Source of the DNA: an uncultured Roseburia sp.
Lineage (GTDB): Bacteria; Bacillota; Clostridia; Lachnospirales; Lachnospiraceae
Assembly (NCBI GenBank): GCA_947649645.1
Contig: CANSSP010000002.1
Location: 124,001-188,000 of the forward strand
Reading direction: 5' to 3'
DNA length: 64,000 bases
In this document: one piece after another, positions 41,674 through 49,986 of the stretch
Layout: each line of letters opens with the position of its first letter
Position numbering within the stretch: the stretch's first letter is position 1
Program-made: the position numbers and the translations under genes
The notes under the pieces: generated by a model
Seen by the model: the letters and a program-made list of their open reading frames with translations, nothing else
Told to the model about the DNA's origin: nothing
Database searches by the model: none

Positions 41674-42390
41674 TCATCTTATCAGATTATTTTTTATCTT
41701 TCCGATCGTGATATAATTGTTCAGCAGAGCGCTGACGTCACTGTCTCCCTGTGCTTCTTTCATCGGTGCCTCCACCGGCGTCAGCGTAAAGCTTCCGTCC
41801 TCTGCGTCCGTTCTGTCATAGAGGTCAAGGAAAAACGCATGGCCCGCCGTCCCGTCCACCTCGCAGATCCCCCTGCACTCCTTCAGGCTGCATCCGGGAA
41901 AGTTTACGTTCCAGATCTCATTCGCCCCGATCGGACGGCCAAGCAGATCTCTGGTGATGGAGCGGATAAAATGCTCCAGAACCTCATACACTCCGTTGGA
42001 CTGGCTGGAAAAAGCAATCGCAGGCACCCCCTGCATCAGCGCCTCCATCGCAGCTCCCACCGTTCCGGAATAAGCGATGTCATATCCCGCATTATATCCG
42101 TGATTGACACCGGAAAATACGATATCTGGTTTTTCCGGCATCAGATACGCCAGTCCGATTTTCACACAGTCTGCCGGCGTTCCGCCGACAGCATAGCCTT
42201 TGACACCCTCCACCGGAAATTCTGTCATTTTCACCGTCACCTCACCGTGCACGGTAATGCGCTGGGACATCGCACTGCACTGAAACTCGGGCGCAACCAC
42301 CCACACCTCACCAAGCTCCGCCGCCACGGCGGCGAGATGCCGGATGCCTTCCGCCCGGATTCCATCGTCATTCGTCACCAATATTTTCAT
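41674..42390 (-). CDS. surE: 5'/3'-nucleotidase SurE
   Basis: A 238-residue phosphatase with the metal motif MKILVTNDDGI, then VVAPEFQCSAMS, GGTPADCVKIGL and the SGVNHGYNAG box. It dephosphorylates nucleoside monophosphates in the cytoplasm. ATG 42390 is eight bases from GAGGGG; the frame to 42450 is not needed. It lies 8 bases upstream of the surface 5'-nucleotidase, so the pair covers nucleotide breakdown inside and outside the cell. Confidence 0.95.
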   Translation of the reverse strand: MKILVTNDDGIRAEGIRHLAAVAAELGEVWVVAPEFQCSAMSQRITVHGEVTVKMTEFPVEGVKGYAVGGTPADCVKIGLAYLMPEKPDIVFSGVNHGYNAGYDIAYSGTVGAAMEALMQGVPAIAFSSQSNGVYEVLEHFIRSITRDLLGRPIGANEIWNVNFPGCSLKECRGICEVDGTAGHAFFLDLYDRTDAEDGSFTLTPVEAPMKEAQGDSDVSALLNNYITIGKIKNNLIR

Positions 42391-42515
42391 AAACGTTTCC
42401 CCTCTTCTCCCTCTGCCTCCGTCTCCGGCCACAGCATACTCTCTCTTCAACTCTATGCTCTTGGGATTTTAAAGTCAAGAGCGGAACCGTTATTTCATAG
42501 AATCTTTAGAATCTG

Positions 42516-43706
42516 TTACCCTTTATGCACAACGATTCCATTGATAATCGTATACAAAATCCGGGTATCCACCGCGAACGGATTCCCGCGCACCAGCACA
42601 AAGTCAGCGTCTTTTCCCTCTTCGATACTGCCGACCCGCTCCTGCGCGCCGATGTGCTCCGCCGCATGGATCGTCACGGCCTTTAACGCGTCAGATTCCT
42701 TCATCCCATAGAGCATCGCCCGACCCGCACACAACAGAAGGCAGCGCTGCTCAATCACAGGTGAATCTGTGATAATGGACACCTTACATCCTGCTCTGGC
42801 GAGAATGGCCGGCGTCTCAAATCCCTTGTTTCTCAATTCATATTTCGTCGCGTGTCCAAAGGACGGCCCGATGGCAACCGGAAATCCTTCTTTCGCCAGT
42901 TCGTCCGCAATCAGCGCTCCGTCCGTGGCATGATCGATCCGCAGATCCAGATGAAATTCTTTCGCAATCCGGATAGCCGTAAAAATATCGTCCGCGCGGT
43001 GTGCATGCGCCTTCAGCGGAATCTCACCGCGGATGACCGGCAGCATGGCCTCCAGTTTCGCATTGTAAGGCGGCATTTTCCCATAATCAATGTTGTCCGG
43101 ATAGCCGGCCGCCCGCTTCTTTTTGTCATAAAAAATCGCTTCATGAAGCGTCTCCCTAAGCTTTGCCGCGACAGACATACGGGAATAAACCCCTTTGTTC
43201 TTGTAACAGTTTTTAGGATTTTCCCCAAACGCAATCTTCATCGCAGATTTTTCTTTTACGATCATATCGTCAATACGGTTTCCGTACGTCTTAATCACAC
43301 AGAATGTTCCTCCGATCACATTGGAGCTCCCCGGCCCGGTCGAAACACAGGTGACGCCGCCCTCCCTGGCCATCCGGAACGTCTCGTCCTGCGGGTTAAC
43401 CGCATCAACTGCAGAAAGCTGCGGTGTGACCGGATCCCCGGTTTCATTGAAATCTTCCCCTGCAAAACCGGCAGCATAACCGTCCAGACCAAGGTGACAG
43501 TGCGCGTCCACAAATCCCGGATAAACATTAAGCCCCGCCGCATCGATCACCTTTACCGCATCGGCCCGTCCGCCGGAAATCACCGGAGCAATCTTTGCAA
43601 TCCTGCCATTCTCCGCAAGAATATCCGCCACAAACGGTTCCCTGGTCACGGCATCGTGAATCGTCCCCTGTTTTAAAAGTAAGTATTGATTCCTGCTTTC
43701 CTTCAT
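42516..43706 (-). CDS. Amidohydrolase family protein (imidazolonepropionase-like)
   Basis: A 396-residue TIM-barrel metal hydrolase. Motifs are VYPGFVDAHCHLG (HxH metal ligands), KAHAHRADDI, RIDHATDGA and ITDSPV, with the C-terminal EEGKDADFVLVRGNPF. It belongs to the imidazolonepropionase/prolidase-like branch. The reaction is unknown. AGATGGAGGAATAGGAGAA precedes the start. It is 126 bases upstream of surE. Confidence 0.88.
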   Translation of the reverse strand: MKESRNQYLLLKQGTIHDAVTREPFVADILAENGRIAKIAPVISGGRADAVKVIDAAGLNVYPGFVDAHCHLGLDGYAAGFAGEDFNETGDPVTPQLSAVDAVNPQDETFRMAREGGVTCVSTGPGSSNVIGGTFCVIKTYGNRIDDMIVKEKSAMKIAFGENPKNCYKNKGVYSRMSVAAKLRETLHEAIFYDKKKRAAGYPDNIDYGKMPPYNAKLEAMLPVIRGEIPLKAHAHRADDIFTAIRIAKEFHLDLRIDHATDGALIADELAKEGFPVAIGPSFGHATKYELRNKGFETPAILARAGCKVSIITDSPVIEQRCLLLCAGRAMLYGMKESDALKAVTIHAAEHIGAQERVGSIEEGKDADFVLVRGNPFAVDTRILYTIINGIVVHKG

Positions 43707-43786
43707 TTCTCCTATTCCTCCATCTGCTTATCGTTCCCTGTACAAAAGCCCTCTATTCCATCACGCCGCGTTTGCTTTACATGAAA

Positions 43787-43836
43787 CAGGGCGCACACAG
43801 ACTGCATATACAATCCGTGTGCGCCCTGCCTTTTCT
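43787..43836 (-). terminator. Terminator after ptsI
   Basis: CAGGGCGCACAC pairs with GTGTGCGCCCTG around an 18-base loop, between ptsI and the amidohydrolase on the minus strand. The following T-run is short (GTTTCATG), but the stem is 12 pairs and GC-rich. Confidence 0.7.
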
Positions 43837-43856
43837 TTCTGTCCGTCCGCCGGAAA

Positions 43857-45509
43857 TTAATTTTTCGAAAGATCTGCATTCCTTATCTTGTCGCGTACCT
43901 TAAGCACCATCGACGGGGATACCGACAACTCGTCAAATCCCATCCTAAGGAACGTCTCCGTCAGTGTCGTGTCTGCGCCAAGTTCGCCGCAGATGCCGAC
44001 CCAGCATCCTCCCGCATGCCCGTTGTCCACCACCATCTGAAGCATTCTTAAGACAGCCTCATGGTGAGAATCATAGATATTGTCCAGTTTCGGATTCTGA
44101 CGGTCGATTGCCAGCGTATACTGCGTCAGATCGTTTGTCCCGATCGAAAAGAAATCGACTTCTTTCGCCAGCACATCACTGATCATCACCGCCGCCGGCG
44201 TCTCTATCATAATTCCAAGCTCGCAATCTTTATATGGGATACCCTCGTTTTCAAGCTCCGCTTTCACCTGCGCGACGATCTCCTTGATCTCCTTTACTTC
44301 CTGCAGCGAAATAATCATCGGAAACATAATGGAAATCGTACCAAAATGACTTGCACGGTAAATGGCGCGGAGCTGCGTCTTAAAGATCTCCCTGCGGTCA
44401 AGACAGATACGGATCGCACGATAACCCATGGCCGGATTCTCTTCTTTTTCCATCTGGAAATAATCCACCTGCTTGTCGGCGCCGATGTCCAGTGTACGGA
44501 TAATCACCTTTTTACCGGCCATATTTTCCGCCACCGTCTTGTAAGCCGCAAACTGCGTCTCTTCGCCCGGATAATCTTCCGATTCCAGATAGAGAAATTC
44601 GCTCCGGAACAGACCGATTCCCCCGGCATCGTTCGCCAGCACATTTGCCACATCGGCAACGCCGCCAATGTTCGCATACAGATTGATCTTTTTTCCGTCA
44701 AGCGTAACATTCTCTTTCCCTTTGAGCTCCTGCAGAAGGCGCTTTTTATCCTCGTCCTCGTCTTTTATCTTCCGATACTTTGCAATCGTCTCCTCGTCGG
44801 GATCGACATAAAGTATCCCCTGATAGCCGTCTACGATACCAAAGGCTCCGTCCAGACTCTTTTCTTCCTGTGCCGCCGTCTGAAAAGTCTCGGGATAATC
44901 CACACCGATCAGCGCCGGAATATTCATTGTCCGGGCGAGAATCGCCGTGTGGGAATTGGTCGAGCCGTGTCTTGTCACAAAAGAAAGCACAAGCGACTTG
45001 TCAAGCTGCACCGTCTCGCTGGGCGCCAGGTCATCTGCCAGAAGGATCACCGGTTCCTCTCCCGTGATCTGCCCCTGCCCGGTTCCCTGAAGGACGGCGA
45101 TGACACGGTTGCTGATGTCTTTTACATCCGCGGCGCGCTCCCGCATATAATCGTCATCCATCGCCGCAAACATTTTTGAAAAATTATCGCCCGTGACAGC
45201 CACCGCAAACTCCGCGTTGACCTCCTGGGTCCGTATCATATTTATAATGGATTCCACATAATCCAGATCATCCAGCATCATCTGATGTACTTCAAAAATC
45301 GCCGCATTGACTTCGCCGACTTCTTTCAGCGCTTTCTCGTAAAGCCCTTTCAGCTGTTCTTTTGCTGCCTCCCGCGCCTCGGAAAACCGTGTCTCCTCGG
45401 CGGCCACATCCTCCACCTTTCTGCGCTTTACCTGGTTATCTTTTTTGTTGTATACGGACAATTTACCGATTGCAATTCCGCCAAATACACTTTTTCCTTC
45501 CAATTGCAT
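43857..45509 (-). CDS. ptsI: PTS enzyme I (PEP-protein phosphotransferase)
   Basis: A 550-residue enzyme with the phospho-His loop HGSTNSHTAILAR and the C-terminal PEP-binding barrel (GIGLFRSEFLYLE, FFSIGTNDLTQYTLAIDRQN, GICGELGAD). It starts the phosphoryl chain from PEP to HPr. The ATG at 45509 follows GGAGGCAGCAGATC; the open frame runs further up to 45623 but without a site. No sugar-specific EII genes are in this window. Confidence 0.97.
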   Translation of the reverse strand: MQLEGKSVFGGIAIGKLSVYNKKDNQVKRRKVEDVAAEETRFSEAREAAKEQLKGLYEKALKEVGEVNAAIFEVHQMMLDDLDYVESIINMIRTQEVNAEFAVAVTGDNFSKMFAAMDDDYMRERAADVKDISNRVIAVLQGTGQGQITGEEPVILLADDLAPSETVQLDKSLVLSFVTRHGSTNSHTAILARTMNIPALIGVDYPETFQTAAQEEKSLDGAFGIVDGYQGILYVDPDEETIAKYRKIKDEDEDKKRLLQELKGKENVTLDGKKINLYANIGGVADVANVLANDAGGIGLFRSEFLYLESEDYPGEETQFAAYKTVAENMAGKKVIIRTLDIGADKQVDYFQMEKEENPAMGYRAIRICLDRREIFKTQLRAIYRASHFGTISIMFPMIISLQEVKEIKEIVAQVKAELENEGIPYKDCELGIMIETPAAVMISDVLAKEVDFFSIGTNDLTQYTLAIDRQNPKLDNIYDSHHEAVLRMLQMVVDNGHAGGCWVGICGELGADTTLTETFLRMGFDELSVSPSMVLKVRDKIRNADLSKN

Positions 45510-45632
45510 GATCTGCTGCCTCCAATCATTTTTTCGCGGCCCATAAAGCGCCGCGTTGTGGTTCTGCGGCGCCCGGATGCCCGGAAGGCATGCGTCCGCA
45601 GACGCATGCCTCATAAAATCCATATCCGGTTT

Positions 45633-45890
45633 TTACAGATTTTCTTCCAGGAATCTGCTAAGCTTCGCAATTGCCTCTTCTTCATTCTCACCGTCAGTTC
45701 TGATCGTGATTTCTTCTCCACATTTTACGCCGAGCCCCATCACTCCGAAAATACGTTTTGCGTCCGCTTCCTTGTCGCCTTTGCAGATCTTAACCGCACA
45801 GGGAAATGCCGCCGCTTCCTTGACAAATAAGCCGGCCGGTCTCGCATGGATTCCCTCCTGATCTTTCACTACATACTTAAATTCCTTCAT
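45633..45890 (-). CDS. ptsH: HPr phosphocarrier protein lacking Ser46
   Basis: An 85-residue HPr. The catalytic site GIHARPAG with His15 is intact. Position 46, the serine phosphorylated by HPr kinase in Firmicutes, is Arg here (KRIFGVMGLG instead of KSIMGVMSLG). So it can pass phosphate to EII proteins but cannot be seryl-phosphorylated at 46, and the usual CcpA co-repressor route would not run through this copy. It is 123 bases upstream of ptsI. Confidence 0.95.
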   Translation of the reverse strand: MKEFKYVVKDQEGIHARPAGLFVKEAAAFPCAVKICKGDKEADAKRIFGVMGLGVKCGEEITIRTDGENEEEAIAKLSRFLEENL

Positions 45891-45919
45891 ATCTGCTACT
45901 CCTTTACTTAAAATTATTT

Positions 45920-45937
45920 GTTAAAGTTTCATTTAAC
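45920..45937. promoter_or_regulatory. Perfect inverted repeat upstream of ptsH
   Basis: GTTAAA-GTTTCA-TTTAAC (plus strand) is a perfect 6-6-6 inverted repeat about 30 bases upstream of the ptsH ATG. AT-rich, short-armed sites like this are used by DeoR-family regulators, and one is encoded just upstream. The 45938-46108 stretch otherwise holds no ORF. Confidence 0.5.
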
Positions 45938-46108
45938 ATCCTTTTTGATTATGCCCGACAACACCCGTCCCTTTGCAGAACCTGTGTCAGCGCTGCAAAA
46001 TATAAGCGGATTACCTGCAGCCGATCGGTCCATCCATGTCTATAGATATCATACCACCAGCAAACGCCCGAAGCAAGACTGCACTTGTGCCATTTGTCCC
46101 ATTTTGAT

Positions 46109-46855
46109 TTATTCTATGTTAATAATATTTTCACATTTCTGATACGCAGCCTCTTTCAGCCCGGTTGTTATCACCATGGCACTATCAAACGATGCAAATG
46201 TGATACTGGAAATCTGATTGAACTTGCTCGCATCCGCAAGAACATAACGTTCCATACAGCTCATCATGGACCGTTTCTTCACCATCGCTTCCTTTGGTTC
46301 CGGGGTGGAAAAGCCCTTTTGAAGACTGATCCCGTTGGCCCCCCAGAACCCCTTTGTGAAGTTGTATTTTTCCAGTGCCTCGAGCGCTTCTTCTCCGACG
46401 ATGGCTTCCGTCACCGCCTTAAACTCTCCGCCCAGAAGATAGACCGTATGCCCATACTCTGCCAGAAGCCTCGCATGCGTAACCGCATTGGTCACAAACG
46501 TCATCCGCCTGCCCGCAACATGCGCGATCAGCCGCTCCGTCGTCGTCCCCGCGTCAAGATAGACAAAATCATTGTCCCCGATCAGTCCCGCCGCATATCT
46601 GCCGATCCGCTCTTTCGCCTCACGATTCTGCTCCTTCCGGTGTCCCACCTCATCGTCGCTGGTCCGGTAAACCATATTTTTTGAAACCGCCCCTCCGTGA
46701 ACCTTTGTCAGTCGTCCGTCCGCATCCAGCGCAGTCAGATCCCTTCGCACAGTAGATTCCGAAGCGTCAAGTTCGGCCATCAGATTTTGTACCGTCACAC
46801 TTCCCGTACTGTTGATAATTTCAAGAATCTTCGTGAATCTTTCTTCCGTCAGCAA
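46109..46855 (-). CDS. DeoR/GlpR family transcriptional regulator
   Basis: A 248-residue protein with an N-terminal DeoR helix-turn-helix (LTEERFTKILEIINSTGSVTVQNL, SESTVRRDL) and a sugar-phosphate-binding C-terminal domain (FVYLDAGTTTERLIAHV). Its start is TTG at 46855, five bases after GAGGTG. It stands upstream of ptsH-ptsI, so it may control the PTS genes. It lacks the fruK/fruA partners often found with it. Confidence 0.9.
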   Translation of the reverse strand: MLTEERFTKILEIINSTGSVTVQNLMAELDASESTVRRDLTALDADGRLTKVHGGAVSKNMVYRTSDDEVGHRKEQNREAKERIGRYAAGLIGDNDFVYLDAGTTTERLIAHVAGRRMTFVTNAVTHARLLAEYGHTVYLLGGEFKAVTEAIVGEEALEALEKYNFTKGFWGANGISLQKGFSTPEPKEAMVKKRSMMSCMERYVLADASKFNQISSITFASFDSAMVITTGLKEAAYQKCENIINIE

Positions 46856-47076
46856 ATAATCACCTCTACAATTTTTATATACATTCAGATTCTGTTATCT
46901 TATGCTTTTCATTTTAGCTTCAGATTCAGTCATAGTCAATCATTTTCATTCAAAATCATCCACAAAAATGATTTCTGTTTTTTGTTAAAAATGTATAATT
47001 GCAGGAAATACCTTTTCTTTTTGTATTGCCCGCGTTATAATGAAGGATGGAATATACAAAAAGGAGAGTTTATTTT
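46856..47076. other. Divergent intergenic region, no gene
   Basis: AT-rich spacer between the leftward DeoR regulator and a rightward membrane gene. A consensus -10 TATAAT lies at 47036-47041 for the rightward gene, with only a weak T-rich -35. Repeats of TTCA and TTCAG occur at 46910-46950. Nothing else was seen. Confidence 0.4.
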
Positions 47077-47682
47077 ATGGAAACAAGAGAAACAGAACGA
47101 TTTGTGCGGGTAGGCCGTTCTTATCTGCTGATTGTGCTGGGAATCGCCCTGATTCTGCCTCTTGCAATCGGTTTTGTGATCACATTTGTGATGGGAGAGT
47201 CTGATCTCACCATCGCGCTCGCAATGTCGGCAGTGGCAGCATTTGTCATCTGGCTCTGGATTCTGATGTCGATCTCATGGGGCGGATTTCTGGGATTTTT
47301 CGTGAAAAAAACCAGGAAAAAGGTTCCAGATCTGCCTTGGCACTTCAACAGTTCCTTCGAAAGCCGCGGCGGCATTCTCTACATAGACACAGATCAGGGG
47401 ATGATCGGTTTTATATCTGCATACAACCCCTTCGAGATACAGATTTTTTCCGCATCCAGAATCGACAGTATCCGAAGCGCAGGTTCGGCCATGTCGGGAT
47501 ATCGGTTTGAGTTTCGTCTGGACGGGAAAAAAATCTCCATGCCGACCCTGATTTCAAACAAAATCATTACTGCAAAGTCACGTGAAGGCGCAGAAGCGAT
47601 TTCCAAAGCAGATACCTTCGTCGCGCTGCTTGCCGAGGCAAAGATGCGCGCAGGCGACCGGCTTGCGGGAGGGAGACGCTGA
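47077..47682 (+). CDS. Two-helix membrane protein, unknown (envelope cluster gene 1)
   Basis: A 201-residue protein: two membrane helices (about 14-38 and 46-68), then a cytoplasmic-looking beta-rich domain (about 85-180, SSFESRGGILYIDTD and GYRFEFRLDGKKI) resembling a PH-like fold, although this is only an impression. The ATG at 47077 follows AAAGGAGAG. Its stop TGA overlaps the next gene's ATG by one base. Confidence 0.65.
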   Translation: METRETERFVRVGRSYLLIVLGIALILPLAIGFVITFVMGESDLTIALAMSAVAAFVIWLWILMSISWGGFLGFFVKKTRKKVPDLPWHFNSSFESRGGILYIDTDQGMIGFISAYNPFEIQIFSASRIDSIRSAGSAMSGYRFEFRLDGKKISMPTLISNKIITAKSREGAEAISKADTFVALLAEAKMRAGDRLAGGRR

Positions 47683-48149
47683 TGGGATGGCTATATTACC
47701 TTCCGGAGGCAATGGCGGTGATCGCCTTAATCGGCGTGGTCTGGTTCTGTATTCATCTTATCGGACTGATTATCCACACTGCACGCGGGACTGCCCAATG
47801 CCCGGAATGCCGGGGAAAGATGTACATAGAAAAGACAGAGCCTTATCTGTTTCTGCTGCCCGTTTTCTTTGGCGATACGTACGACAATGCCGAGCATTTT
47901 CTGCTTCACAGCTTAAAACCGATTGCTTCCCTGGATGACATCCCCTCGGGACAGCGCGCCGTGAGGGCAGTCATATACCGATGCAGTGTCTGTAATACAA
48001 AGCAGGTGGACTTCACGGACTTTCTTCTCGTGAGAGGTTCGGAAGACTTCAGAGGCCGCTATCTTTTTTCTTATGAGCCGTTTGCCGGTCTTCTGAACGA
48101 ATGGAAAATGAAATATGGGACAGGTGGAACACATGAAAAAAGTTCTTGA
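47682..48149 (+). CDS. Membrane protein with zinc-ribbon-like CxxC pairs (envelope cluster gene 2)
   Basis: A 155-residue protein with one or two N-terminal helices (about 5-31) and two cysteine pairs, CPEC (about 40-43) and CSVC (about 101-104). The pairs look like a split zinc ribbon. No family was recognised. It overlaps gene 1 (TGATG) and gene 3 (17 bases), so it is translated in a coupled set. Confidence 0.65.
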   Translation: MGWLYYLPEAMAVIALIGVVWFCIHLIGLIIHTARGTAQCPECRGKMYIEKTEPYLFLLPVFFGDTYDNAEHFLLHSLKPIASLDDIPSGQRAVRAVIYRCSVCNTKQVDFTDFLLVRGSEDFRGRYLFSYEPFAGLLNEWKMKYGTGGTHEKSS

Positions 48150-48846
48150 TATCATTATCTGTATTTTTGCCCTGGTTGTCGCATACCTTTCGGCGCGCTT
48201 TATCGCAGTCGAAGCCCTGCTGTGCGGTTCGCAGCCCGAGACCACGCTTGCGGCTGCCGAAGAAGGATATCCGGACGTCTGCATCGGAACCCCTGCTGCA
48301 GCCGATATTCCAAGAATCGAAACTGCCGCCGCATGGGAGGACACGTGGGAAACGTCTTATGTGACCATTGAACCGACCGACATCATCTGCACCGGTATCG
48401 GAGGCCGCAACCCCTGGGTGACAGAGTACCGCCAGCGGACGACGAGGCGGATGAGAACCATACGGCGGCCGGTTACAACGAGCATCTGGCTGGACTATAT
48501 GGGGGACTATACGGAATACTGCCTGATAGGCCTGCCCGATCAGACCTATATTCTGGCACAGATTCCGCTGGAAGACATCAAAAAATTGAAAACAGGCAGA
48601 GACGTCACGCTCCCGGTGGGCCGCAGACAGCGCGTAAACACCCAGGCACAGCCTGCCCTGCGTGAGATTTGCGCAAAATACGATGCCTCTGTCGAGAGTG
48701 AATTTTATTGCATCAACGACGCGTGGCTTGAATCGCACCGGTATCTTGTGTTTTTTGTCCGTTTTATACTCGGTGTCGCCATCTTTTTTGTTGTAGCCGT
48801 CGGACTGATCACAGGCATTTACAAACTGTTAAAATTAGAAAACTGA
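48133..48846 (+). CDS. Bitopic membrane protein, unknown (envelope cluster gene 3)
   Basis: A 237-residue protein with a membrane helix at each end (about 4-24 and 206-230) and a 180-residue outer domain between, containing Arg-rich TEYRQRTTRRMRTIRR and beta-like YCLIGLPDQTYILAQIP. ATG 48133 follows AGGTGG at five bases. The 48847-48976 gap before the next gene holds no clear terminator. Confidence 0.6.
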   Translation: MKKVLDIIICIFALVVAYLSARFIAVEALLCGSQPETTLAAAEEGYPDVCIGTPAAADIPRIETAAAWEDTWETSYVTIEPTDIICTGIGGRNPWVTEYRQRTTRRMRTIRRPVTTSIWLDYMGDYTEYCLIGLPDQTYILAQIPLEDIKKLKTGRDVTLPVGRRQRVNTQAQPALREICAKYDASVESEFYCINDAWLESHRYLVFFVRFILGVAIFFVVAVGLITGIYKLLKLEN

Positions 48847-48976
48847 TCCGGTGTGACCATTTTCACAACAACGCCGGATCCACTTCTATTTTAAATTAAC
48901 CAGAACTGCGGCTGCGCTGCCTCCGCCGTTTTGAAATATTAAAAGAAGCAGCGCAGAAATGGGGAAAGGGAAAATC

Positions 48977-49930
48977 ATGAAAAAAAGTATTTGTATGTTA
49001 CTGATCCTTGGACTGGGAACCGGTCTGTGCGGATGTGGAGGCAACACGCCGACCAGATACGAAAAACTGCAGGAATTTACGACTGCTTTCCAGAACGGGG
49101 ACGCCGAAGCACAGAAAGCGTTCCTCCAGGAGGACAGCCCCTGGCTTCCGATCCTGGACGCGCAGAGTTCGGGAGGCTCTTCCGCAAAAGAATCCTTATA
49201 TCAAAAGGTTGTCGAAGCCGTAAAAGATACGGACATTGAAATCAAAGAACCGGCAAAGAAATCAGATACACAGTATTTCGCCTCTATCACAGCAAAAGAC
49301 TTTGACACTTCCATCAAAGCCGCGATGGCAGAAGCCATCGCAGCCGAAGTGCAGAGTGGCGGCGAAGAGTTCCGCGGCGTCACCTCCTGGCTGGAAAACG
49401 GCGTCACAAACGCACAGAAGGGGGAATCCAGCGAGGCATACGCCGTGATCGATATCGTAGAGAAAGAATTTGTCATGGATACCAAATCCAACGAAAGCTT
49501 CCTGGACCGTATCACCGGAGACTTCCTGGAATACCTGGATACCACCATCACCTCCTGCACGGGAAGCGAGGACGGGATCACAGATGTCATGTACATCGCA
49601 GCCAAAGGAGACTACATTATCGGTATGATCGAATATATGGAGCAGGAATTTGACGTCTCCGAGTATACCGAAGAAGAACAGCAGGAAATGCTTGACCTCT
49701 ACCTGTCTGATTTTCAGGATCTGGAGGGTGTGACCTCTCACGCAGAATTTGCGGACGGAAAAGTCGTCCTGCGTGTTGGCGTGGATTTCAGCACTGCAAG
49801 CTCCTACACATTGCAGAAGCTCGGACTGATCGACGGAAGTATGAGGGGAACTTATTTAAGTCTTGAAGAGACGATTTCCGGCTTTGAAAGCACCGGACAG
49901 GTCTGCGAGACAAAAAGATGGGATGAATAG
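48977..49930 (+). CDS. Lipoprotein, unknown (envelope cluster gene 4)
   Basis: A 317-residue lipoprotein with signal and lipobox LCGC. The mature part is acidic and helical, with Asp/Glu/Gln-rich stretches (EEEQQEMLDLYLSDFQDLEG). No family was recognised. It starts at ATG 48977 after AAAGGGAAAATC and ends at a strong terminator. With genes 1-3 it makes an envelope unit of unknown job. Confidence 0.65.
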   Translation: MKKSICMLLILGLGTGLCGCGGNTPTRYEKLQEFTTAFQNGDAEAQKAFLQEDSPWLPILDAQSSGGSSAKESLYQKVVEAVKDTDIEIKEPAKKSDTQYFASITAKDFDTSIKAAMAEAIAAEVQSGGEEFRGVTSWLENGVTNAQKGESSEAYAVIDIVEKEFVMDTKSNESFLDRITGDFLEYLDTTITSCTGSEDGITDVMYIAAKGDYIIGMIEYMEQEFDVSEYTEEEQQEMLDLYLSDFQDLEGVTSHAEFADGKVVLRVGVDFSTASSYTLQKLGLIDGSMRGTYLSLEETISGFESTGQVCETKRWDE

Positions 49931-49940
49931 AATTTTATAA

Positions 49941-49986
49941 AAGAACAGCGCCCGCAGATTCAGAACTGCAGGCGCTGTTCTTTTTC
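49941..49986. terminator. Bidirectional terminator
   Basis: AGAACAGCGCCCGCAG and CTGCAGGCGCTGTTCT form a strong stem with one mismatch, followed by TTTTTC. It separates the rightward lipoprotein from the convergent acyltransferase-like gene. Confidence 0.9.
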
